Assembly: GCF_900143525.1 (NCBI RefSeq)
Contig: NZ_FREZ01000003.1
Coordinates: 310,001-374,000, forward strand
Origin: Ruegeria sp. Alg231-54
GTDB taxonomy: Bacteria; Pseudomonadota; Alphaproteobacteria; Rhodobacterales; Rhodobacteraceae
Length of the DNA stretch: 64,000 nt
Direction: 5' to 3'
Under the pieces are notes generated by a model. It searched no databases and had not been told where the DNA came from. It worked only from the letters and a program-made list of their open reading frames with translations. Position 1 is the stretch's first letter. The number at the start of each line of letters is the position of its first letter. The translations under genes were made by a program, and so were the position numbers. This document shows, in pieces, positions 36,689 to 44,633 of this stretch.

Positions 36689-37447
36689 ATGAAGAAGTTG
36701 AGCGCAATCGTTGCAGACTGCCGGGTCATCAATTTACCCGATAACAATAGCAGACGGCTTCATATGACCAACTTGATGAACAAGCTTGGCATCAGTTTTT
36801 CATTATCAAAAGGCAGCACCGGACAAAGCCATGCCCGGAACTGCGCCCACGCCCATCTTGCAGCGCTTAAGTCAATCAAAACGCTCCCGGTATTGGTTCT
36901 GGAGGATGATGTCTCCGCGTTGACCGAAGATCTGACCATTCCCGAAATTCCAAAAGATGCGGACATCGTTTATTTGGGGGTTTCACCCTTCGGCTGCTTT
37001 CCCCGGACACGTCGCTATGTTCAACGCTTCGGGCACCGCGCGCATTACAACCTTGCACTCGCTTCGACTGAGAACAGCGATTGGCTGAAGCTGCACTCCA
37101 TGGCCGGTGCAATCGCTATTCTCTATGTGTCACCAGCAGGCCTTGAGGCGTGGCGGCATTCCATGCGGGCGGCCATAAAACGGAGCAAGCCGTTTGATGT
37201 GTTCACCGCCTACAGGATGACATCCCTGAATGTTTATGCACCAAACCGCCCCGTTTTTTACGAAGAACCCAGCCTGCAGCGCCCTCTTAGGCATGTTACC
37301 CCTGAACAGAGACTGCGATGGACGGCAACACCCTTGTCACCGGTCAAAGAAGGCACAATCGTCACTGCGCCCACCAAAAGCGGGGCAATGCGCGTTCGGG
37401 CTGAAGTGTGCGGAGATAACCGTCTTGAATGGTCATTGCTTCAATGA
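36689..37447 (+). CDS. putative glycosyltransferase, family 25-like
   Basis: A 252-residue protein. The opening 'VINLPDNNSRRLHM' and the central 'LPVLVLEDDVSA' match the start and acidic LEDD motif of GT25 (LPS galactosyltransferase-like) enzymes, and 'LHSMAGAIAILYVSPAGL' fits the following conserved strand. The C-terminal ~60 residues are not conserved. It has no signal peptide or helix, so it probably acts on the cytoplasmic side on a sugar lipid. It is an isolated gene without other glycan genes next to it. Confidence 0.65.
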   Translation: MKKLSAIVADCRVINLPDNNSRRLHMTNLMNKLGISFSLSKGSTGQSHARNCAHAHLAALKSIKTLPVLVLEDDVSALTEDLTIPEIPKDADIVYLGVSPFGCFPRTRRYVQRFGHRAHYNLALASTENSDWLKLHSMAGAIAILYVSPAGLEAWRHSMRAAIKRSKPFDVFTAYRMTSLNVYAPNRPVFYEEPSLQRPLRHVTPEQRLRWTATPLSPVKEGTIVTAPTKSGAMRVRAEVCGDNRLEWSLLQ

Positions 37448-37625
37448 GGTCGAAAAAGGGGTATTCTCAGGTTGCTGGCCACGCAATGTCAGGGTTGTTA
37501 AGTGCGATGCGCCTGCCGAAACCCCCTTCGATACAGCGCCTAGACTTACAGATTGCATCCAAGTCGGAATGTCTGGGATTTGGCATGCCCTTCTGCAAGG
37601 AACCCAACGTCTTTTCAGCACAGCC

Positions 37626-37641
37626 TTGCAACCGATTGCAA
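37626..37641. promoter_or_regulatory. LacI-type operator, copy 1 (upstream of lacI gene)
   Basis: TTGCAACCGATTGCAA, a 16-bp palindrome with a central CG as expected for LacI/GalR-family regulators, 75 bases before the start of the LacI gene. Nearly identical sites are at 41016, 51768 and 52821. It suggests autoregulation. Confidence 0.8.
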
Positions 37642-37715
37642 ACCCAACGCAATAGGGCGTAGTATTTTCCCATGAAATTGACTGAAAGCCATCCCCGAAC
37701 CCATCGGTGCCAGCC

Positions 37716-38714
37716 ATGAGTGTGACACTCAAAGAAGTGGCCGCACTGGCCGGTGTATCTCGCTCTGCCGTATCGCGGACCTTTACCGAAGGCGCATCCG
37801 TCTCGCCAAAGACACGGAGCAAGGTGGAAAAGGCTGCGGCCGAACTGGGGTACAGCCCAAACGCGTTGGCTTCTTCGCTGACAACCGGACGCACCAAGTT
37901 GATCGGGTTGATTTCCAACAACTTCCACAACCCCATTTTTCTTGAGGTCTTTGACCAGTTCACCCGCGCCCTGCAGGAACGCGGCCTGCGTCCGCTGATC
38001 GTGAACCTGACCGACGAAACCGAGCCGACAAATTCGGTCCGAATGCTGCGACAGTATTCTGTGGATGCTGCCATCGTCGCCTCATCTACCTTGCCCCCCA
38101 GTTTTGCCAAGGCGTTCCACGATGCAGGCGTTCCGGTAGTGCACACTTTCGGTCGATCAGCGACGTCGCCAGAGGTACATGTTGTAGGCATCGACAATGT
38201 TGAATGTGGGCGCATGGCCGCGCGGGAGCTGTCGTCGCGGGGGTATCGTCGTATCGGCTATCTGGGCGGCCCGAAAGATGCGACATCGGCGATGGATCGG
38301 TATCGCGGCTTCATGGAAGAAGTTGAAAAGCACCCGGAACTCGAAGTCACGCATTGCTTCGCAGGCGCCTATTCTTTTGAAGCCGGGCGGGAAGAAATGC
38401 TTCAGCAACTGGCGGAAGGCCCTGCCGAAGGGTACTTTTGCGGCGACGATATTCTGTCCATAGGTGCCCTGTCCGCATTGTCCGATCACGGGCTGAAACC
38501 GGGTAAAGATATCGGCATCATCGGCCTGAACGACATGGAGATGTCGCGCTGGGAAAGCGTGGACCTGACGACGATCCATCAGCCTATCAAGCAAATCATT
38601 ACTGCATCCGTCGATCTGGTCGAAGAGATGCTGAAAGACCCCGAGCGTTACCCCGAGGCCCGTATTTTCCCCTGCCGTGTGATCGAGCGGGGCACATTGC
38701 GACCCCGACCCTGA
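37716..38714 (+). CDS. LacI-family regulator of the inositol locus
   Basis: A 332-residue LacI/GalR protein. The helix-turn-helix and hinge are at 1-60 (VTLKEVAALAGVSRSAVSRTF, then YSPNALASSLTTGRT with the hinge helix), and the effector domain follows with 'LIGLISNNFHNPIF' and 'GRSATSPEVHVVGIDNVECGRMAA'. It should bind the four TTGCAACCGGTTGCAA palindromes in the locus, including one in front of its own gene, and release them on binding an inositol-type ligand. ATG at 37716 is chosen over GTG at 37707 because homology begins there. Confidence 0.9.
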   Translation: MSVTLKEVAALAGVSRSAVSRTFTEGASVSPKTRSKVEKAAAELGYSPNALASSLTTGRTKLIGLISNNFHNPIFLEVFDQFTRALQERGLRPLIVNLTDETEPTNSVRMLRQYSVDAAIVASSTLPPSFAKAFHDAGVPVVHTFGRSATSPEVHVVGIDNVECGRMAARELSSRGYRRIGYLGGPKDATSAMDRYRGFMEEVEKHPELEVTHCFAGAYSFEAGREEMLQQLAEGPAEGYFCGDDILSIGALSALSDHGLKPGKDIGIIGLNDMEMSRWESVDLTTIHQPIKQIITASVDLVEEMLKDPERYPEARIFPCRVIERGTLRPRP

Positions 38715-39848
38715 TCAGCGAAACATCGGCGGGCGCGCGTCCGTCCATGCCCCGTCATTTTTCGCCGACGCCACTGCGGCATGCACGGCTGCGATCGACC
38801 GCACCCCGTCGGCAGGTGTAGGCAGACCATCACGCGCCTTTCCGCGAATAGCGTCGGCAAGATCGCAATAGATGTTGGCCACGGCCAGCGGGAACCCTTC
38901 GGGATGGGCAATCGCCACACGGGACAATCGTTGCGCATCGTCGTGAAGACCGCCCTCGCCTTTTTCGATGATCTGTGTCCGGCCACCGACAGGCGTATAG
39001 ATCAATTGATTGGGTTGCTCGGACGTCCAGCGAAGACCTCCGGTTTCGCCAAACACCTGAATATCAAACCCGTGCTGACGCCCAATTGCCACCGAAGAGG
39101 TCCACAACCGCCCGACAGCACCGCCTTCGGTCCGGAAGTTGACCATGGCATCGTCCTCAAGTTCGCGGCTTGAAATCGTAGACGCCATATCTGCAGACAA
39201 GGTTTTGACTTCATCGTCACTGATGAAACTGGCCATGTGCAGCGCATGGATACCGCAATCGGCGAATTGGCCAGACACACCCGCCATCGCTGGATCATAG
39301 CGCCAGCGTACGCGCGGGTTATCGGCGTCAGTCGCGTCGCCATGGTGGCCATGGCTGAAATTCGTCACAACCAGACGCACCTTGCCAATATCCCCGGCGC
39401 GAACCATCGCACGCGCCTGGCGCACCATCGGATAAGCGGAATAGCAATAGTTCACGGCACAAATCTTGCCCGAGGCCTCTGCAACGCGAACGATCTCTTG
39501 GCCCTCTTCCACGTTCATTGTCATTGGCTTTTCGCAAAGCACATTGAACCCGGCTTCAAGGAACGCTTTGGCAATTTCAAAATGGGTGGAGTTCGGAGTG
39601 GCGATGGTCACCAGATCAACCCGGTCGGGACGGTTCTTTTCCCCGGCCAGCATTTCCTGCCAGTCGCCATAGGCACGATCCGATGCCACTCCAAGTCGTC
39701 GCGCATATTCCCGCCCGACTTCGGGTCGGTGATCCAAAGCACCCGCAGCGAATTCGAACATCCCGTCCGCCAACGCTCCTAACCGGTGTGCGGGTCCGAT
39801 CTGACTGCCTTCACCACCACCAATCATGCCCCATTTCAGCTTTGCCAT
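38715..39848 (-). CDS. Gfo/Idh/MocA-family oxidoreductase
   Basis: A 377-residue NAD(P)-dependent sugar or cyclitol dehydrogenase. The N-terminal Rossmann fold starts 'KWGMIGGGEGSQIGPAHRLG', and 'VLCEKPMT' carries the conserved Lys of the EKP motif, then 'GVSGQFADCGIHALHMASF' holds the catalytic Asp/His region. It is the second of two Gfo/Idh genes transcribed together away from iolC, 39 bases after the first. Its substrate is likely an inositol, inosose or related sugar given the locus, but that cannot be read from sequence. Confidence 0.85.
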   Translation of the reverse strand: MAKLKWGMIGGGEGSQIGPAHRLGALADGMFEFAAGALDHRPEVGREYARRLGVASDRAYGDWQEMLAGEKNRPDRVDLVTIATPNSTHFEIAKAFLEAGFNVLCEKPMTMNVEEGQEIVRVAEASGKICAVNYCYSAYPMVRQARAMVRAGDIGKVRLVVTNFSHGHHGDATDADNPRVRWRYDPAMAGVSGQFADCGIHALHMASFISDDEVKTLSADMASTISSRELEDDAMVNFRTEGGAVGRLWTSSVAIGRQHGFDIQVFGETGGLRWTSEQPNQLIYTPVGGRTQIIEKGEGGLHDDAQRLSRVAIAHPEGFPLAVANIYCDLADAIRGKARDGLPTPADGVRSIAAVHAAVASAKNDGAWTDARPPMFR

Positions 39849-39887
39849 GGTTCTCGTCTCTCTTAGATGATCTCTTAGTTTTTGTGT

Positions 39888-40991
39888 TCAGACGGTACTG
39901 ACGTCCTGCCACTGCCGCTGCTCTGACGATTTCAACGCGGCGGCCAGAACGCAGTTGACCTCATGCCCATCACGGAATGTGGGCCAAATCGTTTTGCCCG
40001 TGTGAATGGCCTCAAGAAAATCTTTGGCCTCGATGATGATCTGGTCCTGATAACCTGTTCCATGACCGGGGCCCTGACAGAAATGCTCGTAGTCGGGGTG
40101 CGCCGGACCCGTCAGGATCTTAGTGAAGCCCCTTTCTTCCTCTGGTCCTTCGCGCCGATAGAGCCACAGGGCGTTCTGATCTTCCTGATCAAACCGGATT
40201 GCGCCTTTGGTGCCTGTAATTTCATAGGCATAGCCCATCTTTCGACCTGTCGCGATGCGGCTGACATAGATATTGCCCATCGCGCCACTGGCAAACCGGC
40301 ACATGATTTGCGCGTGGTCATCATTGGTGACGGTGCCGCCTGGGCGCTCAGTATGAACCGTTTCGACTTCGGCCATAACCTCGACAATCGGACCGATCAG
40401 GGCCAAAGCACCGTTGACCATATGTGGGGCAAGATCTCCGATCGTGCCGTTGGCCATTCCGGACGTCCGCCATGTGGCCGGGGCGTCAGGGTCGGCATAG
40501 AAGTCCTCAGTATGCTCGCCGCGAAACCAGGTTATGTCCCCCAATTCACCGTTGGCTATCAACTGACGGGCAAACTGTGTTGCGGGCGTTCTGACGTAGT
40601 TGAACCCGACCATATTGGTGACGCCCGTGGCCTCGGCCGCAGCAACCATTGCGCGCCCATCATCCAAAGAAGATCCGAGGGGTTTTTCACACAACACAGG
40701 CTTGCCCAAGGCTAACGCGGCCTCTGCAATCTGTCTGTGCGTTGTTTGAGGCGAGGCAATCACGACAGCATCCACTGCCGGGTCATTGACCAGCACTGAC
40801 CAATCCGAGGTCGCGCGACGAAAGCCGTAAGCCGCGCGGTATCGCTCGGCGCTTTCGGGCGTGGAGGCGCAGATCATCTCAAGTCGTGGCCGCAAGGCTG
40901 TGTTGAAAACTGCGCCTACGGCTGACATCGCGACTGAATGAGCTTTGCCCATATAGCCACCGCCGATTATTCCAATTCCGATTTCAGGCAT
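39888..40991 (-). CDS. Gfo/Idh/MocA-family oxidoreductase
   Basis: A 367-residue dehydrogenase of the same superfamily as its downstream neighbour but clearly distinct in sequence. Rossmann motif GIIGGGYMGKAHSVA, 'VLCEKPLG' (EKP Lys), and 'GTIGDLAPHMVNGAL' (catalytic Asp and His). ATG at 40991 matches the start of homology. It is divergent from iolC, with the LacI-type operator at 41016-41031 between them, so its expression should follow the locus. Confidence 0.87.
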   Translation of the reverse strand: MPEIGIGIIGGGYMGKAHSVAMSAVGAVFNTALRPRLEMICASTPESAERYRAAYGFRRATSDWSVLVNDPAVDAVVIASPQTTHRQIAEAALALGKPVLCEKPLGSSLDDGRAMVAAAEATGVTNMVGFNYVRTPATQFARQLIANGELGDITWFRGEHTEDFYADPDAPATWRTSGMANGTIGDLAPHMVNGALALIGPIVEVMAEVETVHTERPGGTVTNDDHAQIMCRFASGAMGNIYVSRIATGRKMGYAYEITGTKGAIRFDQEDQNALWLYRREGPEEERGFTKILTGPAHPDYEHFCQGPGHGTGYQDQIIIEAKDFLEAIHTGKTIWPTFRDGHEVNCVLAAALKSSEQRQWQDVSTV

Positions 40992-41015
40992 CTGCAACGG
41001 CTCCGAACAATGTAT

Positions 41016-41031
41016 TTGCAACCGGTTGCAA
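41016..41031. promoter_or_regulatory. LacI-type operator, copy 2 (between divergent arms)
   Basis: TTGCAACCGGTTGCAA, a perfect 16-bp palindrome. It sits 25 bases upstream of the Gfo/Idh start (minus strand) and 76 bases upstream of the iolC start (plus strand), so one site can control both operons. Confidence 0.85.
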
Positions 41032-41106
41032 AATCAGTATCGTGTGAATCGATTCAACGCAAGGACCAACGATCCTCGCCAGCCCATTTTTGCCGGAGGA
41101 CATCAC

Positions 41107-42087
41107 GTGAGCGCTTTGATAGACGGCATCAAAGGAAACCGGTTTGCGGTCTTCGGACGCGCGGGTATGGACCTTTATGCCGATCCGGTTGGTGTCAAAA
41201 GCGAAGACGCCGACTCTTTCCACGCCGACCTGGGTGGATCATCGGCAAATATCTGCGCGGGGCTGGTCAAACTGGGCAGCCAGGCATCCTTGATCACTTC
41301 GGTCTCAGATGATGCTGTGGGCCGGTTCTGCCTGAATAAACTTGCTCATTACGGTGTAGACACGTCCTTTATCCGCGTCGTCGGCGGTGAATACCGCATG
41401 TCGCTAGCCGTTTACGAAAGCCGGATCGAAGAGTTTCAGAATGTCATCTACCGCAATGGTGCAGTCGACTTTCAGGTGACCGAGGATGACATGGACAAGG
41501 TCGACTACGGTAAATTTTCAGCCGTGATATCTGCCGGAACGGTGTTTGCCGCCGAACCCTCGCGCAGCGCCACGTTTCGCGCGTTCGACAACGCCCGCAA
41601 GGCGGGGTTGCCGGTAATTTTTGACATAGACTACCGCCCCTACAGCTGGCCATCACCTGAGGTTGCTGCCGAAGTCCTGTCGCGCGCAGGCGAAGCAAGC
41701 GATCTAATCGTCGGCAATGACGAAGAATTTGGGTTCATGGCTGGCGGCATCGACAAAGGCTTCGCTAAAGCCAAGGAGTTGGCGGCGAAACCGGGACGGA
41801 TCGTGATTTACAAAATGGGCGAAAAAGGCGCGGTAACTCTGGTAGATGGGCAGGAAATCGAAACCGGCATCTATCCGGTAGAGGCCGTCAAACCCAACGG
41901 TGCTGGCGACAGTTTCATGGCCGGCCTGCTGGCCTCGATCGCCGCTGGAAGCGAGCCTAAAGAAGCGGTTATGCGCGGCTCAGCCTGCGCCTCAATCGTC
42001 GTGTCCAAGCCCGGCTGCGCCCCGGCTATGCCCACAACGTCGGAACTGGACGCGTTTCTTGCGTCCCAACCCGGCCCAACGACATAG
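41107..42087 (+). CDS. iolC: 5-dehydro-2-deoxygluconokinase (PfkB family)
   Basis: A 326-residue PfkB sugar kinase. 'GRAGMDLYADPVG' and 'DLGGSSANICAGLVKLG' at the N-terminus are the IolC opening, and NGAGDSFMAG holds the catalytic Asp268. It phosphorylates 5-dehydro-2-deoxygluconate in inositol breakdown. The start is GTG at 41107, with GGAGGA 7 bases upstream; ATG is not available at the right place. It heads a three-gene operon with an IolB-like isomerase and a class II aldolase. Confidence 0.88.
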   Translation: MSALIDGIKGNRFAVFGRAGMDLYADPVGVKSEDADSFHADLGGSSANICAGLVKLGSQASLITSVSDDAVGRFCLNKLAHYGVDTSFIRVVGGEYRMSLAVYESRIEEFQNVIYRNGAVDFQVTEDDMDKVDYGKFSAVISAGTVFAAEPSRSATFRAFDNARKAGLPVIFDIDYRPYSWPSPEVAAEVLSRAGEASDLIVGNDEEFGFMAGGIDKGFAKAKELAAKPGRIVIYKMGEKGAVTLVDGQEIETGIYPVEAVKPNGAGDSFMAGLLASIAAGSEPKEAVMRGSACASIVVSKPGCAPAMPTTSELDAFLASQPGPTT

Positions 42088-42096
42088 GAAACCCTC

Positions 42097-42933
42097 ATGC
42101 ATATCGCTCCCTATGACAATCAGAACAAACCGATCGTCGACGCCGATGATCCAACGGTTCCCCTGAATTACTTCAACATCGTCAAACTGAAAAAGGGCGA
42201 AGCGTTTGAATATCAGGTGCCCGGTTATGAGACGTGTATCGTGCCCGCCACGGGCAGTGTCGATGTCGAAGTCGAAGGCGAGCAGTTCGCCAAGTTGGGC
42301 AAGCGGGGCGAAGACGTCTGGGATGGGGATCCGGAAGGCGTTTATGTGCCGGTCGGCGCTAAGGTCCAACTGGTCTGCGTGTCGGATGAAACCGAAATCT
42401 TCATAGCGGGCGCCAAGTACGACAAGGTGCTGGATCCGTTCGATGTGCGTGAACATGACCTTGTGCAATACGGCAGCGACGACACTAAAACGCATCGCAA
42501 AATCAAACACATCCTCGGCCAGAAACAGCACGACAAGGTGGGTCGCCTGCTGATCAGTGAGCTGTTCACCGTGGGTCAGGGTGGCTGGTCCGGCTTCCCC
42601 AGCCACAAGCATGACACAAACCGTCTGCCCGACGAGACGCGGCACGACGAGACCTACAATTTCCGTTTCAAACCCAACTGGGGGTCGGGCCTTCAGATGT
42701 TGCAGCGTGAGGACAACGAACCGGGCGACGCCTATCACATCGTCGACGGCTCAACGATCTGCATCGACAAGGGCTATCACCCCTGCTGTGTTCTGCCTGG
42801 ATACGAGATGTACTATTTCACCATCCTTGGCGGTCTGACTCAGCGTTCGCTGGTCCAGTACTTCCAACCAACCCATGCCTATCAGGTCGAGACCATTCCA
42901 GGCATCAAAGACATGATTGCCAAATTCAAATGA
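42097..42933 (+). CDS. divergent IolB-family isomerase (second copy)
   Basis: A 278-residue cupin-fold protein of the IolB (5-deoxyglucuronate isomerase) family. The metal-site motifs 'GFPSHKHD' and 'ETYNFRFKPNWG' and the 'DGSTICIDKGYHPCCVLPGYEMYYF' region (His-Pro and Glu) are present. It differs strongly from the canonical IolB encoded at 43779-44585, for example it lacks the 'LEETYYHRLNP' and 'MAGPLRKW' signatures. It lies 9 bases after iolC and overlaps the aldolase gene by ATGA. It may act on a different deoxy-sugar acid; a redundant isomerase is the alternative. Confidence 0.8.
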   Translation: MHIAPYDNQNKPIVDADDPTVPLNYFNIVKLKKGEAFEYQVPGYETCIVPATGSVDVEVEGEQFAKLGKRGEDVWDGDPEGVYVPVGAKVQLVCVSDETEIFIAGAKYDKVLDPFDVREHDLVQYGSDDTKTHRKIKHILGQKQHDKVGRLLISELFTVGQGGWSGFPSHKHDTNRLPDETRHDETYNFRFKPNWGSGLQMLQREDNEPGDAYHIVDGSTICIDKGYHPCCVLPGYEMYYFTILGGLTQRSLVQYFQPTHAYQVETIPGIKDMIAKFK

Positions 42934-43769
42934 CCCTCGCCACACTCAAAGACGTCCTCACCCCCGCATACAAAAACGGCTACTCTGTTGGCGGGCTTGT
43001 TACGCTGGGATGGGAGGATATGCGCGCCTATGTAGCCGCCGCCGAGGCGGAAAATGCGCCGGTGATCCTTCAGGCTGGTCCAAGCTGCCGCGAACACACC
43101 CCCCTGCCTGTTCTGGGCAAGATGTTTCGCTACCTGGCCGAAAATGCCTCGGTTCCGGTCGTGGCCCATCTGGATCACGGTTATACATTCGAGGACTGCA
43201 AGATCGCATTGGACAGCGGGTTCACATCGCTCATGTTTGACGGGTCACGCAAGCCGCTGCAGCAAAACATCGACGAAACTGCTGCCATTGCCGAAATGGC
43301 CCATGCGGCCGGTATTTCCTGCGAAGGTGAGATCGGCTTTGTCGGCTATTCCGGCGGCGAAGGATCGAACGGGACAGACCCAAACGAGGCCGCGCAGTTC
43401 GCTCGTGAAAGCGGCGTGGACGCGATGGCCATCTCAGTCGGAAACGTCCATCTGCAACAAGACAAAGAAGGCGGATTGGACGAGGCTCGCATAGCCGAAA
43501 TCGACGCTGCGACAAATGTTCCGTTGGTTATTCATGGCGGCTCTGGCGTGCCTGTAGAACAACGCAGCCGGTTGGCGCGGGAAACGTCGATCTGCAAGTT
43601 CAATATCGGGACAGAACTGCGTATGGCGTTTGGCAACGCACTGCGCGAGGCAGTCAACCGAGACCCTGACAGATTTGACCGCGTGACGATCCTGAAAGAG
43701 ACCCACGACCCGGTCGAGGCCGCAACCCGCATGGTCATTCGGGCCTTTGGTGCGCCCGCGCAGAGGTAG
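42930..43769 (+). CDS. class II aldolase (IolJ-like)
   Basis: A 279-residue zinc-dependent class II aldolase of the fructose-bisphosphate aldolase family. Zinc and active-site motifs: 'VVAHLDHGYTFEDCK', 'CEGEIGFVGYSGG', 'SVGNVHLQQ' and 'LVIHGGSGVP', with 'CKFNIGTELRMAF' near the end. In inositol pathways this family (IolJ) splits 2-deoxy-5-keto-gluconate 6-phosphate into dihydroxyacetone phosphate and malonate semialdehyde, the step after IolC. It is coupled to the IolB-like gene (ATGA). It could also serve another ketose phosphate. Confidence 0.85.
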   Translation: MTLATLKDVLTPAYKNGYSVGGLVTLGWEDMRAYVAAAEAENAPVILQAGPSCREHTPLPVLGKMFRYLAENASVPVVAHLDHGYTFEDCKIALDSGFTSLMFDGSRKPLQQNIDETAAIAEMAHAAGISCEGEIGFVGYSGGEGSNGTDPNEAAQFARESGVDAMAISVGNVHLQQDKEGGLDEARIAEIDAATNVPLVIHGGSGVPVEQRSRLARETSICKFNIGTELRMAFGNALREAVNRDPDRFDRVTILKETHDPVEAATRMVIRAFGAPAQR

Positions 43770-43778
43770 GCGTGGGCG

Positions 43779-44585
43779 TTACGCGTCGCGCTCCATGATC
43801 CATTCGACTTCGGGGGCCGGAACAAAGCGCCATTTGCGCAGCGGTCCGGCCATAACGTTCAGATAATACATCTCGAACCCGTAGGGTGCGGCGCATGGGT
43901 GATGACCGCGGGGCACGCAAACAACATCGCCATCGGAAACAGCCATAGTCTCATCCAACTGCCCATCATCGGTATAGACGCGCTGAATCCCGAACCCGTT
44001 CGCCGGGTTCAGACGGTGGTAGTAGGTCTCCTCCAGATAGGTGATCCGCGGAAAATCATCTTCATCATGTCGATGGCTGGGATACGATGACCAATGCCCG
44101 CTTGGCGTAAACACTTCGGTCACCAGCAAGCTATCGGCATAGTCCTCATTCTCCATCGCTATGTTGTTGATATAGCGCGTATTTACACCCTTGCCGCGCT
44201 CGGTCAAAGTAATCCCTTCGGGGCCGATGCGGCGCGCGGTGTGGCCACCTTTGCCTGGGGCTAAACACACCGCAATCACGCAATCCGTTTCGGCTGTGGC
44301 CGTCCATTCTGTGCCGTTCGGCAGATACAGGCAGTGCGGCGGCGTCTTTTCGAACACGTTCATCCGATCGCCCAGAACACCCCAGTCTCGGTCAGCTCCG
44401 GCGATGCGGGCCTTGCCCTCGACCATGACCAGAATGACCTCGCGATCACCCGTCGCCTCGGCCACTGTATCGCCTGCCCGCAGGTGGTAAAGCGCAAACC
44501 CGACGTACCTCCACCCGGCACTTGCCGGAGTGATGTCATGCACTTTACCTCTGGTCCCAAAGGGCTTTTTGAGCAGGTCCGCCAT
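43779..44585 (-). CDS. iolB: 5-deoxy-glucuronate isomerase
   Basis: A 268-residue canonical IolB. 'YPSHRHDEDDFPRITYLEETYYHRLNPANGFG' region and 'VSDGDVVCVPRGHHPCAAPYGFEMYYLNVMAGPLRKW' region carry the metal-binding His and Glu residues. It converts 5-deoxyglucuronate, made by IolD, to 5-dehydro-2-deoxygluconate, the substrate of IolC. It is the last gene of the long minus-strand operon, after the oxygenase gene and a hairpin, and is convergent with the aldolase gene. Confidence 0.92.
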   Translation of the reverse strand: MADLLKKPFGTRGKVHDITPASAGWRYVGFALYHLRAGDTVAEATGDREVILVMVEGKARIAGADRDWGVLGDRMNVFEKTPPHCLYLPNGTEWTATAETDCVIAVCLAPGKGGHTARRIGPEGITLTERGKGVNTRYINNIAMENEDYADSLLVTEVFTPSGHWSSYPSHRHDEDDFPRITYLEETYYHRLNPANGFGIQRVYTDDGQLDETMAVSDGDVVCVPRGHHPCAAPYGFEMYYLNVMAGPLRKWRFVPAPEVEWIMERDA

Positions 44586-44602
44586 GTGTTTTTCTCCGTG
44601 TG

Positions 44603-44625
44603 GGGCGGGCTTTGAAGGCCCGCCC
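44603..44625. terminator. hairpin between the oxygenase gene and iolB
   Basis: GGGCGGGC pairs with GCCCGCCC around a 7-base loop, 8 bases after the oxygenase stop and 18 before the iolB start. There is no T-tract; it may tune iolB expression. Confidence 0.45.
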
Positions 44626-44633
44626 GTATTCCT

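Noticed and set aside
37433..38215. Minus-strand frame over the LacI gene
   Set aside because: Antisense to a clear LacI-family gene; no likeness to known proteins and no ribosome site.
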